Source: Photorhabdus bodei
GTDB taxonomy: Bacteria > Pseudomonadota > Gammaproteobacteria > Enterobacterales > Enterobacteriaceae
Length of the DNA: 64,000 nucleotides
Assembly (NCBI RefSeq): GCF_003287735.1
Contig: NZ_NSCM01000001.1
Span: 354,382-418,381 of the forward strand
Direction: 5' to 3'
In this document: positions 8,436-17,550 of the stretch, one piece after another
Layout: the number at the start of each line of letters is the position of its first letter
Numbering within the stretch: the first letter of the stretch is position 1
Translations under genes and position numbers: made by a program
Notes under the pieces: model-generated
The model's database searches: none
What the model saw: the letters and a program-made list of their open reading frames with translations, nothing else
What the model was told of the DNA's origin: nothing

Positions 8436-9722
8436 CTATTTCCGCGCAGGAACTTCAACATAGCCTGCCTCCAACCCGATCACCTCCACACCTTGAGGAA
8501 CGGCCTGCCCCGGTGTCACGACAATCTGCTGGGTTTGTGCGTTTAATTCACGGCGATAAGTGACGAAAGTTCGTCCATCTGGGCCGGTATGTAATGCCTC
8601 GGCTGGCAAGGCCAATCCACGTTCATTGCGATAGGTGACAATAGCCAGTTTCGCACTCATACTCAGCCGGATACGCTGCCGCTGTTCGGGAGTGAGAGGA
8701 TCAATAGCCACTAATAGATCATAGGTTACACCCGCTCCCTGCATCTCCTTTGAACTCCCTTGTACACCAATTGTCTTAATTTGCCCTCGTAGAGATAGCC
8801 CAGCAAAACCATCACCGGTGATCTCAACCGGCATTCCTTCATACACCTGATAAAGGTCAGCCTCTTCAATACGCGCTACCGCCTGGATTTGCTCCAAATT
8901 GATTACCCCTAACAGAGGCGTTCCTTGAGTGACACGTTTCCCCTTTTGAATAAATAACTCCTTATCTGATTCCGATACCTGTGGGCGAATAACAATGCCA
9001 TCAAAAGGAGAAACCAATTCACGTTGGGCTTGCTGGACCTGAAGCGCCTGATAACGCGATTGAGCATTAGCTAATTCCATATCAGCAATCTGGCGATTCT
9101 CCCCAGTGCCTTTATCGAGAGCAACACTCAGTTCCGCCTTAGCGGCGGCAAGATCGAGCTGTTGAACTCTGACCTGCTGCTCCAGTGTATCAACCTCCAT
9201 ACGGGGAACAATGCCACGCTCGAACAAAGCCCGGGTATCGGTTAGCTTACGTTCTGTATCACTCAGACTTAACTGAGCATTCGTTAAAGCTCTACGTACC
9301 CTAGCGACATCCTGACCGTTCTCCCACCCCACCAAATCTTGTACGGTTTTTTGGGCTTTCAACAGTTCCGTGAGCGCCTGCCGCAACTGAATGTCCAACT
9401 GTGTCGTATCAAGGCTCAACAGGGGTTGCCCTCGCTTAACGCGCTGGCCTTCAGTTACCATCACTTCAGCAATAACACCATCAAATGGCGCGGCAATCGT
9501 CAAACTGGTTGCAGCCTGAATACGGCCAACTAACCCAAGACGATTTTCCAGTCGTTGAGGTTCAACATGCACCCACCGTTGCGGTGATGATGTATCAGTT
9601 GAAGAAGAAAGGAAAACATAAGCAATGGTAGCCCCAATGACTAATACAACAGCAAGTGTCACGAGCCAACGAGTCTTATATTTGGAACGGGCAAGTTCCC
9701 TGATCTTAGTCGTTAAGTGCAA
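8436..9722 (-). CDS. periplasmic membrane-fusion protein of a MacAB-type efflux system
   Basis: A 428-residue HlyD/MacA-family adaptor. It has one N-terminal transmembrane anchor (about residues 19-39), a biotinyl-lipoyl-like half motif (IAAPFDGVIAEVMVTEGQRVKRGQPLL), a long alpha-helical hairpin rich in Gln, Ala, Leu and Arg (about 110-225), and the second lipoyl half (LVSPFDGIVIRP). Beta-barrel and membrane-proximal domains complete the chain. Its 5' end overlaps the TolC-like gene by 17 bp, making it the last gene of a four-gene operon. It would bridge the inner-membrane permease to the outer-membrane channel. Its convergent position beside the NRPS genes suggests that it exports their product. 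Confidence 0.92.
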   Translation of the reverse strand: MHLTTKIRELARSKYKTRWLVTLAVVLVIGATIAYVFLSSSTDTSSPQRWVHVEPQRLENRLGLVGRIQAATSLTIAAPFDGVIAEVMVTEGQRVKRGQPLLSLDTTQLDIQLRQALTELLKAQKTVQDLVGWENGQDVARVRRALTNAQLSLSDTERKLTDTRALFERGIVPRMEVDTLEQQVRVQQLDLAAAKAELSVALDKGTGENRQIADMELANAQSRYQALQVQQAQRELVSPFDGIVIRPQVSESDKELFIQKGKRVTQGTPLLGVINLEQIQAVARIEEADLYQVYEGMPVEITGDGFAGLSLRGQIKTIGVQGSSKEMQGAGVTYDLLVAIDPLTPEQRQRIRLSMSAKLAIVTYRNERGLALPAEALHTGPDGRTFVTYRRELNAQTQQIVVTPGQAVPQGVEVIGLEAGYVEVPARK

Positions 9723-11187
9723 TATCCCAACTCCCTAACGTAGTACCCAATGTTTCGTCCAACTCCGCTTGTGCATTTAAGTAGGTGATCAACGCATTGA
9801 GACGAACATTCTCTGCATTACGCAAATCGGTTTCAAAGCTCAAGACTTGAAAGTTACTGGAGCGGCCCACCGTCAATTTTTCACGTTCAATCTCCAGCTT
9901 GCGCAGGGATAGATCCCTGGCACGTTGTGCTATCTCATATTGACGCCAACGCGTACCAATATCGCGTACCGCATTACCCACATTACGTTCCAGTGACTGT
10001 TTTGCCTCAGCAAGACGAATATCCTGGTTCTGAACATCAACCCGCGCCCGTACTTCCGCCTGACGCTGACTCAAATCACCAATGGGTATCTCTACCTGAA
10101 CACCGGCGTAATTTTCCCAATTACGAGAACGGTTTGACCCTGTTCGATCACGTACCTGACTGGCACCCCCCACTAAAGAGACATCCCATAAGCGTTCGTT
10201 ACGGGCAACGGTCAGGTTAATTGCAGCCTGCTCCGCGGTAAGCAATTGCGTGAGATACGATGGCTGTTGCTCTTGTGCCAAATGTTGGGCTTGGAGCAGG
10301 TTAATGTCTACACGTTTAGCTTCCAATCTATCAGTCGCTTTCACCTGAGTTTGTAAGTCTAAGGCGAGCAATCGCAGCAATTCTAAACGACTGGTATCCA
10401 ATTGATTAGCTGCTTCCTCCGCGGACAGTTCTTGCATTGCAACATCAGCCTCTGTCTGGACAATCTCAAAAGCAGCCATTCTGCCTGCGGAAATCATGGC
10501 TTTGTTAACTTCCAGCAATTGACGCGAACGTTCAAGGGCATCACGTGCGATTTGTAATTGTTCTTGAGCACGCAACAATTCACGATAAGCCATAATAACT
10601 TGCGTGATAGTCTGGGATACCGTCGCTTTTAAGTTCAAACGATTTGTCTGCTCCATCAATTGAGCAAGACGCACAGGTGCTGTAGCCACATCTTTACCGG
10701 CACCACGCAACAAAGGCTGAATAACTGAGAATGAAACACCATCATTACGGCTACGACCTGCATTGTCTGCCCATGTCGTCCGATTCGTCCAAGACAGACT
10801 GAAACGAGTACCATATTCTCCAAGCAGCGTAGATGTGGGTGTAATCTCGCTTTGGCGATAGCGATCGCTTTGATTACGAGCGGTAATATAACGGCTATTA
10901 ATCAGTAACTTGGGCGTAAAACGATCTTCAGCAACGCGTAAATCGAATTTCTGTGCAATTCGATCCAGATAAGCACTGCGAATCGAACGATTGTTTCGTA
11001 ACCCTAAATAGATTGCATCGCTGAGTGTCAGACCAATAGTTTGCTGATTAAGCGAAATTGTATCCGTCGCAGGCATGGTTGCCTGTGATGGATTCAACGG
11101 CTCCGCTAACGCTGGTTTGACAGATACGGCTATTATCAGGGCAATGATGATGCCAATAGCACGTTGAAAAACTTGGCTAATCATCAC
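9706..11187 (-). CDS. TolC-family outer-membrane efflux channel
   Basis: A 493-residue outer-membrane factor with a signal peptide ending near KPALA (about residue 28). It has two repeated coiled-coil regions typical of TolC proteins: residues about 55-270, with SLSWTNRTTW and FSVIQPLLRG in the beta-strand part, and about 300-480, with VQVEIPIGDLSQRQAEVRA and LDETLGT near the end. The gene overlaps its upstream permease by 11 bp and its downstream adaptor by 17 bp, showing translational coupling. A dedicated channel means the system need not borrow the housekeeping TolC. Confidence 0.9.
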   Translation of the reverse strand: MMISQVFQRAIGIIIALIIAVSVKPALAEPLNPSQATMPATDTISLNQQTIGLTLSDAIYLGLRNNRSIRSAYLDRIAQKFDLRVAEDRFTPKLLINSRYITARNQSDRYRQSEITPTSTLLGEYGTRFSLSWTNRTTWADNAGRSRNDGVSFSVIQPLLRGAGKDVATAPVRLAQLMEQTNRLNLKATVSQTITQVIMAYRELLRAQEQLQIARDALERSRQLLEVNKAMISAGRMAAFEIVQTEADVAMQELSAEEAANQLDTSRLELLRLLALDLQTQVKATDRLEAKRVDINLLQAQHLAQEQQPSYLTQLLTAEQAAINLTVARNERLWDVSLVGGASQVRDRTGSNRSRNWENYAGVQVEIPIGDLSQRQAEVRARVDVQNQDIRLAEAKQSLERNVGNAVRDIGTRWRQYEIAQRARDLSLRKLEIEREKLTVGRSSNFQVLSFETDLRNAENVRLNALITYLNAQAELDETLGTTLGSWDIALND

Positions 11188-12391
11188 GAAGTGCCTCTAC
11201 AGGTTGTAATCTGGCCGCCGCTAATGCCGGATTGATACCGAAAAACAGACCAATCACTAATGAACTGGCGATACCCAAAGGCAAAGAGAATAGGGATAAC
11301 GTAAATACCCAGCCCGAAAATTTTACAAATAGGTACCCTGCCGCAACCCCCAGCAATGAACCAACCATTGCACCGGCAATGGACAGAATGGCAGCCTCCA
11401 ACATAAACAACATACCAATATCAACAGGCCGAGCTCCCAAAGCCATACGAACACCAATTTCACGCCTGCGTTCCGAAACATTCATCAGCATGACATTCAT
11501 CACGCCCACTCCTCCCACCAGCAACGAAATTCCCCCTAAGCCCGCTAGCAAATAGGAAAATGTTCTTGCCTGACGCGTCAATCCATCAAGTAATTGTTTC
11601 GGGATTTCAACTTCGACACGACGACCTTTTGATAATGAGACAAGGTAGTCACGTAACGACACCGCGTCACTGCTTAACGTTGTTGTGTCACGTGCTCTGG
11701 CAATGACGCTCCCAATTTCTGGCGCAGGCCGCAACCGGCGCATTGCTTCAATGGGCAGTATGATGGAATGATCAATAGAGCCGGGGAGTAAAGGGTTCGG
11801 CCCCTGAGCAGCGAGAATTCCAATCACTTCAAACAGATATTCCCCAATTTGCAATTGACTGCCTATTCGAATAGGTTGATTGGCTACTTTTAATTGTTTG
11901 GCAATATCCGCTCCAAGCACAGCATAGGTCGTTTGGCGATCATAGTCCGATAGAAAACGTCCTTGCTCGATCTGTAAATCCAACACCGCAGCCAGATCAG
12001 AGGATGTACCGGTAATATTCGTATCGATTCCTTTCCCGTGAAAACGTACACGAGTCGAATATAACGTGATGGGCGCAGCATGTGTGATAGTCGGTATTGT
12101 ACGAGTCAGCGCCTGAGTATCCAGCGTAGATGGCGCGGGTTTGACATCAACGCCGGGAATGAAAGCAAAATGAGCAACCAAGATATTGCTTCCCATACTT
12201 TTAAAAGTGCTGATAGCTTCATTAACAGCGTTATGACCGATGTTTAAAAGTGCAATGACCGAAGCACATCCGACTGCAATACCAAGTAAAGCAAGCAAGG
12301 AGCGCCTTCCTAGCAGACGCAGGCTACCCAGTGATTCTCGCAGTGCTTGCGTGAAGGAAAAACCGTAGCGACCAGAATTCACATTAAGCAT
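11177..12391 (-). CDS. MacB-like ABC permease (FtsX-type, no ATPase domain)
   Basis: A 404-residue permease. I take the ATG at 12391 (MLNVNSGRYGF), which overlaps the ATPase stop by 8 bp; the longer frame to 12442 would run inside the ATPase gene. One helix follows LLGRRSLLALLGIAVGCASVIALL. A large periplasmic MacB_PCD domain spans about residues 45-255. Three C-terminal helices carry the FtsX signature (GGVGVMNVMLMNVSERRREIGVRMALGA). In E. coli MacB the ATPase is fused to the N-terminus; here it is a separate upstream gene. Confidence 0.92.
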   Translation of the reverse strand: MLNVNSGRYGFSFTQALRESLGSLRLLGRRSLLALLGIAVGCASVIALLNIGHNAVNEAISTFKSMGSNILVAHFAFIPGVDVKPAPSTLDTQALTRTIPTITHAAPITLYSTRVRFHGKGIDTNITGTSSDLAAVLDLQIEQGRFLSDYDRQTTYAVLGADIAKQLKVANQPIRIGSQLQIGEYLFEVIGILAAQGPNPLLPGSIDHSIILPIEAMRRLRPAPEIGSVIARARDTTTLSSDAVSLRDYLVSLSKGRRVEVEIPKQLLDGLTRQARTFSYLLAGLGGISLLVGGVGVMNVMLMNVSERRREIGVRMALGARPVDIGMLFMLEAAILSIAGAMVGSLLGVAAGYLFVKFSGWVFTLSLFSLPLGIASSLVIGLFFGINPALAAARLQPVEALRDD

Positions 12392-13139
12392 CGAGGCTAT
12401 CCAACCACAGATCGGTTTCGGAAAGCCGCCCGTTGTTAACATATAGACAGCGCTGCATGTTTTTGGCTATGGCTTCATCATGCGTAACCATGACAAGCGT
12501 AACGCCTTGCTCGCGGTTCAACGACAGAAGAAGTGCCATGATATCTCGTGCCGTCGCACTATCGAGATTGCCTGTCGGCTCATCTGCCAGAATCAGAGAA
12601 GGCTTACCAACCAAGGCCCTGGCAATGGCAACACGTTGCCGCTGTCCCCCGGAAAGATCAGCCGGACGATGGTAAATACGCCCAGCCAGACCAACCAACT
12701 CAAGCTGGTATTTCGCTTCCTGCCGAGCTAGAGAACGAGAATATCCACGATATAACAATGGTAGTGCCACATTATCCAACGCCTGCATTCTGGGAAGTAA
12801 ATTAAAACTCTGAAACACGAAACCAATTTCCTGATTTCTTATTTTCGCCCGTTCATTAGGAGTAACATTTGTTATATTAACGTCCCTAAATTGAAAATAT
12901 CCAGAAGAGGGTTGATCCAGTAAACCAAGAATATTAAGTAAAGTACTTTTACCCGAGCCGGAAGCGCCGACAATCGCACAACTTTGTCCGCGCATGATGG
13001 TGAATGATATTTTATCAAGTACTGGGTAATATTTTTCCCCCATACGATAAGATCGACAAACATTTTCCATGTAAATCAAGGCTTCCTGACATGGGGAAGT
13101 TGTGATTGTCATGTCTAATTTATTCATCGTTTTTGACAT
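12384..13139 (-). CDS. ABC transporter ATPase (LolD/MacB type)
   Basis: A 251-residue nucleotide-binding subunit. The Walker A is GASGSGKST (about residues 57-65), the Q-loop is FVFQSFNLLP, the signature is LSGGQRQRVAIARAL, the Walker B is LILADEPTGNLD, and the H-loop is VMVTHD. The sequence belongs to the LolD/MacB/FtsE group that pairs with FtsX-type permeases. It is the first gene of the efflux operon, reading away from the FlhE-like gene. With the permease, TolC-like and adaptor genes it makes a complete tripartite ABC exporter. Confidence 0.94.
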   Translation of the reverse strand: MSKTMNKLDMTITTSPCQEALIYMENVCRSYRMGEKYYPVLDKISFTIMRGQSCAIVGASGSGKSTLLNILGLLDQPSSGYFQFRDVNITNVTPNERAKIRNQEIGFVFQSFNLLPRMQALDNVALPLLYRGYSRSLARQEAKYQLELVGLAGRIYHRPADLSGGQRQRVAIARALVGKPSLILADEPTGNLDSATARDIMALLLSLNREQGVTLVMVTHDEAIAKNMQRCLYVNNGRLSETDLWLDSLDA

Positions 13140-13442
13140 CCATTAAACGTATCACTGACTCCACTTGATTGTTTAGCCGATTTTATATCATGGGAAAATC
13201 CTGTTGTAAAAGATTATGGTCTAAGTGACTGGCAAAAGCATCGAACAGCAAAATATATTAGATTAACTTAACATAAATTCAAATTCCCCATTGATTTTTG
13301 GTGTTAATCCACCCAAATTACTCCTGCCTACTTTGGCATTGCGTACATGCTTTTATAAAAATTCAGGAGATACAGGGCGCGAGATCAAAATGTATATCTA
13401 AGTTCTCGCAATAGAAAATTATCAGATATTGGGGTAATGGCT
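13140..13442. other. spacer between divergent efflux operon and secreted-protein gene
   Basis: About 300 AT-rich bases that must hold the promoter of the efflux operon (minus) and of the FlhE-like gene (plus). I see no gene and no clear operator by eye. Confidence 0.5.
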
Positions 13443-13859
13443 ATGAAATTAAAAAAAATCTTTGGCATTGGTAGTGCTCTATTGTTAGCCATATTTTCAC
13501 AAACAGTACCTGCGGCAAGTGGCAGCTATCACTCTTCAGTTGTTTTGCCCACACTATATTCTAAAAATTTCTTAGAAACTGTTAACGTTCCTATTGTCGG
13601 TTTTCCTCCTGCAACAGGAAAAATTACCAATGTATCTTGGACTTGGAATGTTGTTGGATGGCCTCAGAATTTATCGGTTCATCTTTGTCAGGGAGATATC
13701 AACAATTGCATAGATATATCACGCACACGAAGAATGTCGACAGACGCATTTAATCAGAGAAGCCCAGCACAACAGTTCCTTTTCGCCTTAAAGGTTGGAA
13801 ACGGTAACGTTATGCCGATAGCAGGTCAAACCGGAGAAATTACTGTCAGTTGGAAATAA
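13443..13859 (+). CDS. small secreted FlhE-like protein
   Basis: A 138-residue protein with a signal peptide (basic MKLKK, hydrophobic core, cleavage after about VPAASG). The mature domain has the pattern W-T-W...L-S-V-H-L-C...N-N-C-I-D-I-S...F-L-F-A-L-K-V-G-N-G...P-I-A-G...V-S-W. This matches my memory of the periplasmic flagellar protein FlhE, including the two conserved Cys. The start at 13443 is preferred over the ATG at 13437 because the GGGG ribosome site is then correctly spaced. There are no flagellar genes nearby, so it is a stand-alone paralogue if the match holds. It may instead be an unrelated small beta protein. Confidence 0.65.
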   Translation: MKLKKIFGIGSALLLAIFSQTVPAASGSYHSSVVLPTLYSKNFLETVNVPIVGFPPATGKITNVSWTWNVVGWPQNLSVHLCQGDINNCIDISRTRRMSTDAFNQRSPAQQFLFALKVGNGNVMPIAGQTGEITVSWK

Positions 13860-13938
13860 CACTTCAATAACTCGCCAAAGATTGCCGTCAGCATTATAGG
13901 CGGCAATTCTGACTTATTTTGAAGGTACTCGTGACTTC

Positions 13939-14066
13939 TATACTCTATGGATTTCAAGATGCATCGCGACGGCAAGGGAGCGAATCCCCGGGAGCATAGA
14001 TAACTATGTGACCGGGGTGAGTGAGTGCAGCCAACAAAGAGGCAACTTGAAAGATGACGGGTATAT
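13939..14066 (+). repeat. ERIC element, full copy
   Basis: A full ERIC palindrome with TATAC.../...GGTATA ends and the usual core. It abuts the 3' end of the decayed GNAT toxin gene, where the toxin reading frame runs directly into the ERIC terminal repeat. It has probably replaced the natural stop region. Confidence 0.92.
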
Positions 14067-14502
14067 ACAAGTTTTGATGGGTAGCCACATTTCAAGGCGT
14101 GAATTATCGTTAGGATCGGCTGGCAAAAATCCATATTGCTGATAAAACGGAATAACTTCTGAGGTCATAGGATCAACAAACAGCCCAATCGCTGAAACTT
14201 GCTGTGCGACCAACACTATCCAATAAATGGCATCAATCAATAGCTGTTCACCTATCCTTTACCCCTGATATGAACAATCCACAGCGAGTCGGGCCAATTT
14301 TACCGCACTAAGTGGATGAGGGTATTAGATGTAAGGTTTCAGTTCGTTCAATCACGTTACGCGCTCTCTCCATTGCCGATTCAATAAGAAACTGTGAAAG
14401 TGTTGCGCCGGAGTAATCAGCCGCCCTTTGTATGATCTCTTGAATCTCTATCGAAGTTCTTGCAACTAAACGGGTCTCTTTACGTTATGTATTAGTAGCC
14501 AT
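14067..14502 (-). pseudogene. decayed TacA/TacT-type (DUF1778-GNAT) toxin-antitoxin pair
   Basis: Reading the minus strand from 14502, the antitoxin begins MATNT, hits an in-frame TAA, and continues RKETRLVARTSIEIQEIIQR and SQFLIESAMERARNVIE. This is the ribbon-helix-helix DUF1778 antitoxin pattern. Its C-terminus and the toxin N-terminus are missing. The frame then resembles the C-terminal half of the GNAT toxin: VKLARLAVDCSYQG, stop, RIGEQLLIDA, then VDPMTSEVIPFYQQYGFLP and LEMWLPIK. Two stops and a fused deletion show that both partners are inactive. Intact TacT acetylates aminoacyl-tRNA, and this copy cannot. Confidence 0.8.
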
Positions 14503-14571
14503 GATTTCATCTGCATCTTTAATCCATATAAACATGGTGCCATTATGGAATACAAAATAGACGTTTATCAA

Positions 14572-14596
14572 TATGTATGCCGAAAAGGCATACATA
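14572..14596. promoter_or_regulatory. palindrome upstream of the antitoxin relic
   Basis: A perfect 10-bp inverted repeat TATGTATGCC / GGCATACATA around GAAAA lies 70 bp upstream of the antitoxin start. Ribbon-helix-helix antitoxins autoregulate through such palindromes, so this is probably the surviving operator. It may instead be a simple stem-loop. Confidence 0.4.
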
Positions 14597-14674
14597 GATA
14601 CTCAAAGATATATTATTCCTACCGATAAGATGACGGCCCTAACCGCCATCTAGGCATCTCTCAGATAATTAACC

Positions 14675-15604
14675 CTATGGTAGTTCGACCCCTTTATAAC
14701 CAGATAAAATCAATTCCCACTCCTGTTGGGCAAACCATGTCTGAGTTTTGTCATCATAATGAATACTATCAGGCAGAAAAACACCAAACTCAGTCGCTTT
14801 TCCGGTATAGTCAGGAGAATTCCGCGCATCAATTAGCGTTCGGTATTGGGGATCATCAGCGATAACATTATTGATAGCCTTAAGCACATAGCTGGTGTTG
14901 ATGGGATCAAACGCAACCGAAAGTGGATAATACAATCTCCACGGTATACAGCGAGAACCCAAAGCATCACTGATACCAGTAATGATGCGGGTAAAATTCT
15001 GCTCTGATGCCTGTGCCACCAATAAACTTCCGGTTTCTGCTTCCCACTGGTTCCAATGAACAGCCAAAATACGAGGATTTTTGCCTAGTTTACGCAGTGA
15101 TTCGACCGCCATGCGCAAGGTTCTGATCGCACGCGGATAGAGCGATTCCACATCACAGGGATCTCGCTCAGGAGCCCAACGGTTATGCGGCGGATTATCC
15201 AAATACATTCCCTGGCCGCCCCACCCCATCAAAATGACATAAAGATCAGGCAAATTAAGCGCATTACCCCGGTTAATGTGGTCTTGCCAATGTTTAGCAA
15301 AACAGTTGGCAGCATTAACTGGGTGATCCTGATTGCCAAGAGGTAAACCGATAGGAGTACCAATATTGGCATTACCAAAGCTAGTCAGTCCTGTCCAGTT
15401 AATTGCGGGAAAGTCAATGCCGTAAACTTCTGGCTGAAATAATGTAAATACGTTTTTTAAACCTTGTGTAATTTTTTCATCTTGCGGTAATTGTGTTCCA
15501 TGACCATAACTGTTGGATTGCCCAAGTATGATAAATAATGGCGCATCATTGGGTGCCCACGGAGAATATTTTATTTCAGGTAAATAAGGTTGTTTATTTG
15601 TCAT
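14675..15604 (-). CDS. SGNH/sialate O-acetylesterase-like hydrolase
   Basis: A 309-residue protein without a signal peptide. Block I is ILGQSNSYGHG, giving nucleophile Ser30. A glycine-rich oxyanion segment (LMGWGGQG) and a WNQWEAE block follow. The catalytic Asp-x-x-His is D279/H282 in LPDSIHYDD. This is the layout of the SASA/GDSL carbohydrate-esterase superfamily, which removes acetyl groups from sugars. It is a single gene with a long AT-rich upstream region that contains the microsatellite. The substrate is unknown, and a sialic-acid or glycan role is family-level inference. Confidence 0.8.
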   Translation of the reverse strand: MTNKQPYLPEIKYSPWAPNDAPLFIILGQSNSYGHGTQLPQDEKITQGLKNVFTLFQPEVYGIDFPAINWTGLTSFGNANIGTPIGLPLGNQDHPVNAANCFAKHWQDHINRGNALNLPDLYVILMGWGGQGMYLDNPPHNRWAPERDPCDVESLYPRAIRTLRMAVESLRKLGKNPRILAVHWNQWEAETGSLLVAQASEQNFTRIITGISDALGSRCIPWRLYYPLSVAFDPINTSYVLKAINNVIADDPQYRTLIDARNSPDYTGKATEFGVFLPDSIHYDDKTQTWFAQQEWELILSGYKGVELP

Positions 15605-16169
15605 CAGTTTTCCTCTTGAGATGATTTAAGTTATTAGATCTATTCTCTTCGCTAAAGTATAATTAATTTCTGAAAGATAAAAATTATTTGGCTAATTAAT
15701 CATATTTATGGTTCGAAAATGTAAAACTGTTTCAAATATTGATTTTCTGTTTTTTTACTCTACGTAAGATAAATAACCCCCTGATTAGCCATTATTGATA
15801 TCAGATTATTATGTTCTTATTTTTTTCTTTAAAATATAAATCTAATATTTTTCTTAATAGGTTAATTATTAATATTTCACAATGTATTCCTCTTTGGCAA
15901 AAAAGATGTTGAAATATAGCAACTGACCTACGCCTCATGAAAATACACCTATTAGTCTAATCTGGCAAATGAAAATACAACTCATAAAAACAAGTCAACT
16001 TAATAAATAATGTTTAAGTTTTCCGTCATAAAATAAAAATTTTATTGCATTTGGTATTGATAGGATTTTATTTCTGAACACAAAATTTATTGAAAATATG
16101 TAAATAATATATTGCTACATTTAAAAATATAGTTATAAACTATAAAAATATTAATCCGGAAATTCATAC

Positions 16170-16312
<143 letters not shown>

Positions 16313-16324
16313 AATAAACATTCT

Positions 16325-16356
16325 AACTAGTTCCCTGTATATTAAGGAACTGGTTA
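16325..16356 (+). terminator. weak stem-loop beside the microsatellite
   Basis: Arms AACTAGTTCC and GGAACTGGTT (one G-T pair) are followed on the plus strand by a T-rich run (ATTTATTTTTAAAC). It looks like an intrinsic terminator, but no plus-strand gene precedes it, so its role is unclear. Confidence 0.35.
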
Positions 16357-16578
16357 TTTATTTTTAAACTTTTTTAACTAATATACCTTAAATTAAAATC
16401 AGGTATTCCCTGACCAAGTTAAATGCAATATGGATAATTTATTTACTGTCATAAAATAATTATTTTTAGATGGTTAAAATTCAATTAATAAAATTAAAAT
16501 TACTGATATTAATTACTGAGGTTTAAATAAAATTGCCATCTTAATAATAATTTTTACAATTTGCGGATAAACGCGGAT

Positions 16579-17064
16579 TTAAATTCTCCGAGCTTGCCAA
16601 AAAGCTTTTTTCCAGTAAACATTATTCATAGATGAACGAGTAACACCTTTATGGGTTGACGCATGAATAAACTGGTTATTGGCATCATAAATGCCAACAT
16701 GTAACCCATGTTCGCCACTACCTGTTCTGAAAAAGACCAAATCACCCGGCATTAAATCGCTTTTATCAATACGGGTCCCTAATTTTATTTGTCCACCGGT
16801 AGTACGAGGTAATTGAATATCAAACCGATCACTGAAAGTACGGTAAACAAAACCAGAACAATCTACCCCCCGACGATCCATTCCACCATAATGATATGGT
16901 GTACCACGCCATTGATTAAGCTGCTCCTTAAGCTGAGCAATCACCATGATTGGATCAGAAAGCGCCGTCTTTAACACCGGAGCCGGAGTCCTGGGGGCAT
17001 GACTGGAACAGCCAATAAGTAACAGACTGAACAATAAGAGTAACTCTTTTATTCTTATTATCAT
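16579..17064 (-). CDS. nlpC: NlpC/P60 family lipoprotein
   Basis: A 161-residue cell-wall hydrolase family protein. A lipoprotein signal ends in the lipobox LLIGC near residue 19. The NlpC/P60 domain follows, with catalytic Cys in GVDCSGFV, His in GEHGLHVGIYD and a second polar residue in FIHASTHKG. Length and sequence match E. coli NlpC (about 154 residues). In E. coli it follows btuD directly; here the arn operon separates the two, as in Yersinia. The exact peptidoglycan bond cut is not established from sequence. Confidence 0.93.
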   Translation of the reverse strand: MIIRIKELLLLFSLLLIGCSSHAPRTPAPVLKTALSDPIMVIAQLKEQLNQWRGTPYHYGGMDRRGVDCSGFVYRTFSDRFDIQLPRTTGGQIKLGTRIDKSDLMPGDLVFFRTGSGEHGLHVGIYDANNQFIHASTHKGVTRSSMNNVYWKKAFWQARRI

Positions 17065-17169
17065 TACCCCCTCCTCATAAAATCAGCAAAACAAGGTGAC
17101 TCTATCCGGAACTCAATAAAAAAACAAGTCTGTACTTTAAGTAAAACAGTTAAATAGTTTTTCCCTTCT

Positions 17170-17550
17170 TCATTCTGGACGGCTAATCAACCAGACACCA
17201 TACAAAATAAAAATCACGCCCGCGGTTTTCAATAATGTGATGGTTTCATTAAACCAAGGCAATAAAGCCACCATTAAATAGACAAAGACATAACTTAAGC
17301 TTATTAACGGATAGGCTTTATTTAATGGTAAATATTTTAGCGTAAATAACCAACACAACATAGATAATAGATATCCAACCAGACCAGCCATTACCGCCAC
17401 CAGAGAATGGTGATGACTCCATAGCCACTCAATATCAAACCAATGCAAACCAAGATTCAACGCTGGCAAATTGACAACACCCCATTTCAGTAATAACTGG
17501 GCTATTGTCACCAGTAATACACTAACCAATCCCCAAATATAACCTTTCAT
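17170..17550 (-). CDS. arnF: undecaprenyl-phosphate-aminoarabinose flippase subunit ArnF
   Basis: A 126-residue small multidrug-resistance-like membrane protein with four predicted helices ([24 protein letters not shown] at the start, [12 protein letters not shown] at the end). With ArnE it is thought to flip undecaprenyl-phosphate-L-Ara4N across the inner membrane. It is the last gene of the seven-gene arn operon, and its start overlaps the arnE stop by 4 bp. In Photorhabdus literature this position corresponds to pbgE3. Confidence 0.92.
   Translation of the reverse strand: MKGYIWGLVSVLLVTIAQLLLKWGVVNLPALNLGLHWFDIEWLWSHHHSLVAVMAGLVGYLLSMLCWLFTLKYLPLNKAYPLISLSYVFVYLMVALLPWFNETITLLKTAGVIFILYGVWLISRPE

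Noticed and set aside
8348..8563. Short plus-strand frame over the end of the membrane-fusion gene
   Set aside because: It lies antisense to the conserved C-terminus of the adaptor and crosses the terminator hairpin.
14630..14653. Terminator after the SGNH esterase gene
   Set aside because: A stem GATGGCGG/CCGTCATC exists but has no T-run, so I did not list it as a terminator.
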